From: UBA7236 sp044227505
GTDB taxonomy: Bacteria > Bacteroidota > Bacteroidia > Chitinophagales > BACL12
Direction: 5' to 3'
NCBI GenBank assembly: GCA_044227505.1
Contig: JBGAWP010000007.1
Span: 1 to 64,000, forward strand
DNA: 64,000 nt
Under the pieces are notes generated by a model. That model worked only from the letters and a program-made list of their open reading frames with translations. It did not search any database and had not been told where the DNA came from. Of this stretch, positions 61,976-64,000 are shown piece by piece. The position numbers were made by a program, and so were the translations under genes. How positions within the stretch are numbered: position 1 is the first letter of the stretch; the number at the start of each line of letters is the position of its first letter.

Positions 61976-63931
61976 TTACACATCCAGATTCGCGTATTTC
62001 GCATGTGCTTCGATAAATTCTCTGCGAGGTGGAACCTCATCTCCCATTAACATGGAAAATACGTGATCGGCTTCAGCTGCATTATCAATCGTTACCTGAC
62101 GCAATGTTCTTGTTTCCGGATTCATTGTTGTTTCCCATAATTGTTCTGCATTCATTTCTCCCAAACCTTTATATCGCTGAACATGCACCGAACTTTCATT
62201 TCCACCTTTTGCAAATTCTGCAGTGGTGGCTTTTCTTTCTTCATCATTCCAACAATAACGTTGTTCTTTTCCTTTTTTAACGAGATATAAAGGTGGAGTT
62301 GCAATATAGATATATCCTTCCTTAACCAATTCAAAACATTTTCTAAAAAAGAAAGTGAGAATTAGTGTAGTGATATGGCTTCCATCCACATCAGCATCCG
62401 TCATGATGATGATCTTGTGATAACGAAGTTTTGCAGTATCCAATGTTTTATCCTCAGCGGGCATAACCCCTAAAGCAGTAAAAATATTTTTTATCTCCTC
62501 GTTGTCGAAGATTTTATAATCCATTGCTTTTTCCACATTGAGAATTTTTCCTCTCAAAGGTAAAATTGCCTGAAATCCTCTGTTCCTGCCTTGTTTTGCA
62601 GTTCCTCCGGCGCTATCTCCCTCAACAAGATATAATTCACATTTAGAGGCATCTTTTTCCTGGCAATCGGCTAATTTTCCCGGTAAACCTCCACCGCCGA
62701 ATGCACTTTTTCTTTGCACCAATTCACGTGCCTTTCTAGCAGCAATTCTGGCTTGAGCGGCAAGAATAACTTTACCAATAATGAGTTTAGCCTGTTTTGG
62801 ATTTTCTTCCAGGTAATTATTCAACATTTCTCCTGAAATAACATCAACAATTCCCATCACCTCATTATTACCTAATTTGGTTTTGGTTTGACCTTCAAAC
62901 TGTGGTTCAGGTACTTTTATGGAGATCAAAGCAGTCAATCCTTCTCTAAAATCATCACCGGATATTTCCACCTTGGCCTTTTCGAACATGTTTTCTTTGT
63001 CGCCATACGCTTTAAAAGTTCTGGTAAGCGCCCTTCTGAATCCGGCTACGTGTGTTCCACCTTCAATAGTGTTGATATTATTCACATATGAATGAATATT
63101 CTCTGTGTATGAATCGTTGTATTGCAAGGCAATTTCCACCATTACATTGTCCTTTCCCCCTTCAGCATAAATAGGAAATGGAATAATAGATGTGCGGCTT
63201 TCATCTAAAAACTTTACAAATTCCGTTAACCCTCCCTGACTCAGAAAATTATCTGTTCTGAATTTACCTTCTTCATCTTTTTCACGTTCATCGGTAATGG
63301 TAAGACTAATACCTTTATTCAGGTATGCCAATTCACGTATACGGGATAATAAAGTATCGTATTTATAATCTGTAACAGTAAAGATAGTATCATCGGGCTG
63401 GAAGGTAACGAAGGTTCCATGAAGATCTGAATCACCCATTTCTTTTACGGGATAAAGCGGTTTTCCGATCTCATATTCCTGCATAAAAACTTTACCGTTC
63501 CGGTGTACTTCCACTGTTAAATGTTTGGAAAGTGCATTAACGCAGCTCACACCAACACCGTGCAATCCGCCGGAAACCTTATAAGTATCCTTATCGAACT
63601 TTCCGCCGGCATGTAAAACGGTCATTACCACTTCAAGAGCTGATCTTTTTTCTTTTTTGTGGATCTCCGTAGGAATACCTCTTCCATCATCCTTTACTCG
63701 AATGATATTTCCCGGGAGAATAGCAACATCAATATTGCGACAATAACCTGCAAGAGCTTCATCTATTGAGTTGTCGATCACTTCATATACCAAATGGTGT
63801 AAACCTTTAAATCCTGTATCACCGATATACATTGCCGGACGCTTTCTAACGGCTTCCAGACCTTCTAATACTTGTATGTTCTCGGCTGTGTAATTGGAGT
63901 GATCCTGTGTTAAAATTTCTTCTTTTTCCAT
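61976..63931 (-). CDS. gyrB: DNA gyrase subunit B
   Basis: GyrB supplies the ATPase and part of the DNA gate for negative supercoiling. It has 651 residues, the short form without the E. coli insertion. The GHKL ATPase includes YEVIDNSIDEALAGYC, VKDDGRGIPTEIH and GGLHGVGVSCVNALS. The Toprim domain has the acidic EGDSAGG and the DADVDGSH metal site. The C-terminal GyrA-interacting tail includes RYKGLGEMNAEQLWETTM. The start at 63931 gives MEKEEILTQDHSNYTAENIQVLEGLEAVRKRPAMYIG, as expected. Only 69 bp upstream remain in the window and no clear promoter is seen there. Confidence 0.97.
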   Translation of the reverse strand: MEKEEILTQDHSNYTAENIQVLEGLEAVRKRPAMYIGDTGFKGLHHLVYEVIDNSIDEALAGYCRNIDVAILPGNIIRVKDDGRGIPTEIHKKEKRSALEVVMTVLHAGGKFDKDTYKVSGGLHGVGVSCVNALSKHLTVEVHRNGKVFMQEYEIGKPLYPVKEMGDSDLHGTFVTFQPDDTIFTVTDYKYDTLLSRIRELAYLNKGISLTITDEREKDEEGKFRTDNFLSQGGLTEFVKFLDESRTSIIPFPIYAEGGKDNVMVEIALQYNDSYTENIHSYVNNINTIEGGTHVAGFRRALTRTFKAYGDKENMFEKAKVEISGDDFREGLTALISIKVPEPQFEGQTKTKLGNNEVMGIVDVISGEMLNNYLEENPKQAKLIIGKVILAAQARIAARKARELVQRKSAFGGGGLPGKLADCQEKDASKCELYLVEGDSAGGTAKQGRNRGFQAILPLRGKILNVEKAMDYKIFDNEEIKNIFTALGVMPAEDKTLDTAKLRYHKIIIMTDADVDGSHITTLILTFFFRKCFELVKEGYIYIATPPLYLVKKGKEQRYCWNDEERKATTAEFAKGGNESSVHVQRYKGLGEMNAEQLWETTMNPETRTLRQVTIDNAAEADHVFSMLMGDEVPPRREFIEAHAKYANLDV

Positions 63932-64000
63932 AAATCGTTCTACCTCTTTTCAGGTGTAATTTTGTCTTTTTTACTTGCGAAGTTGTGTTTTAAAAATGAT

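Overview
The window is a 64 kb piece of an AT-rich Bacteroidota chromosome. Three independent signs support this. Three predicted secreted proteins (3970-5811, 31792-32691, 49332-50750) end in type IX secretion (T9SS) type A sorting domains. Several genes have the Bacteroidota -7 promoter word TAnnTTTG just upstream of the start codon. The housekeeping genes also have Bacteroidota forms: a MraY with a long insertion, a short archaeal/eukaryotic-type ProS, an FtsZ with a long acidic linker, and a dcw cluster without murF, murB or ddl. I cannot place it below phylum; a Chitinophagales- or Saprospirales-like lineage would fit.

Layout. The left edge (2-1205) is the C-terminal part of a large serine recombinase that runs into a tRNA-Glu gene, so it is probably the right border of an integrated element lying outside the window. 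Next come the glycolysis genes gap and pgk, a T9SS-exported repeat protein and a ComEC DNA-uptake channel. The core (8927-25599) is the division and cell wall cluster mraZ-rsmH-ftsL-ftsI-murE-mraY-murD-ftsW-murG-murC-ftsQ-ftsA-[four-helix-bundle gene]-ftsZ. Most of its genes overlap or nearly touch. It opens with a probable MraZ operator and is broken at three places by repeat-filled gaps.

The middle (26.2-41.1 kb) holds small metabolic units: an autoregulated TetR-hydrolase pair, an arginase-family enzyme with DUF4260, lipoamide dehydrogenase, a glycerol kinase / phosphodiesterase pair next to a divergent monoacylglycerol-lipase-like gene, a two-domain VOC protein, and an SDR, a glycosyltransferase and a GNAT enzyme on the minus strand. 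The right part (41.2-64 kb) has a secreted PIG-L deacetylase-like protein, a sodium:solute symporter with an overlapping 33-residue membrane peptide, thyA-folA, an MFS transporter, a propeller-type sensor kinase with a LytTR regulator, proS, a Tyr/Gly-rich lipoprotein next to a FadL-like outer membrane protein, and gyrB.

The most unusual feature is intergenic. Nearly every gap over about 150 bp is filled with dispersed hairpins, tandem arrays or degenerate short tandem repeats with periods of 6-10 bp. At least seven word families occur, along with a perfect 64-bp palindrome, a 222-bp long inverted repeat and a 64-bp tandem array. Several of these repeats extend open frames upstream of murG, lpd and an exported protein and would cause false start calls. 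I see no CRISPR array, rRNA, prophage structural gene or intact insertion sequence.
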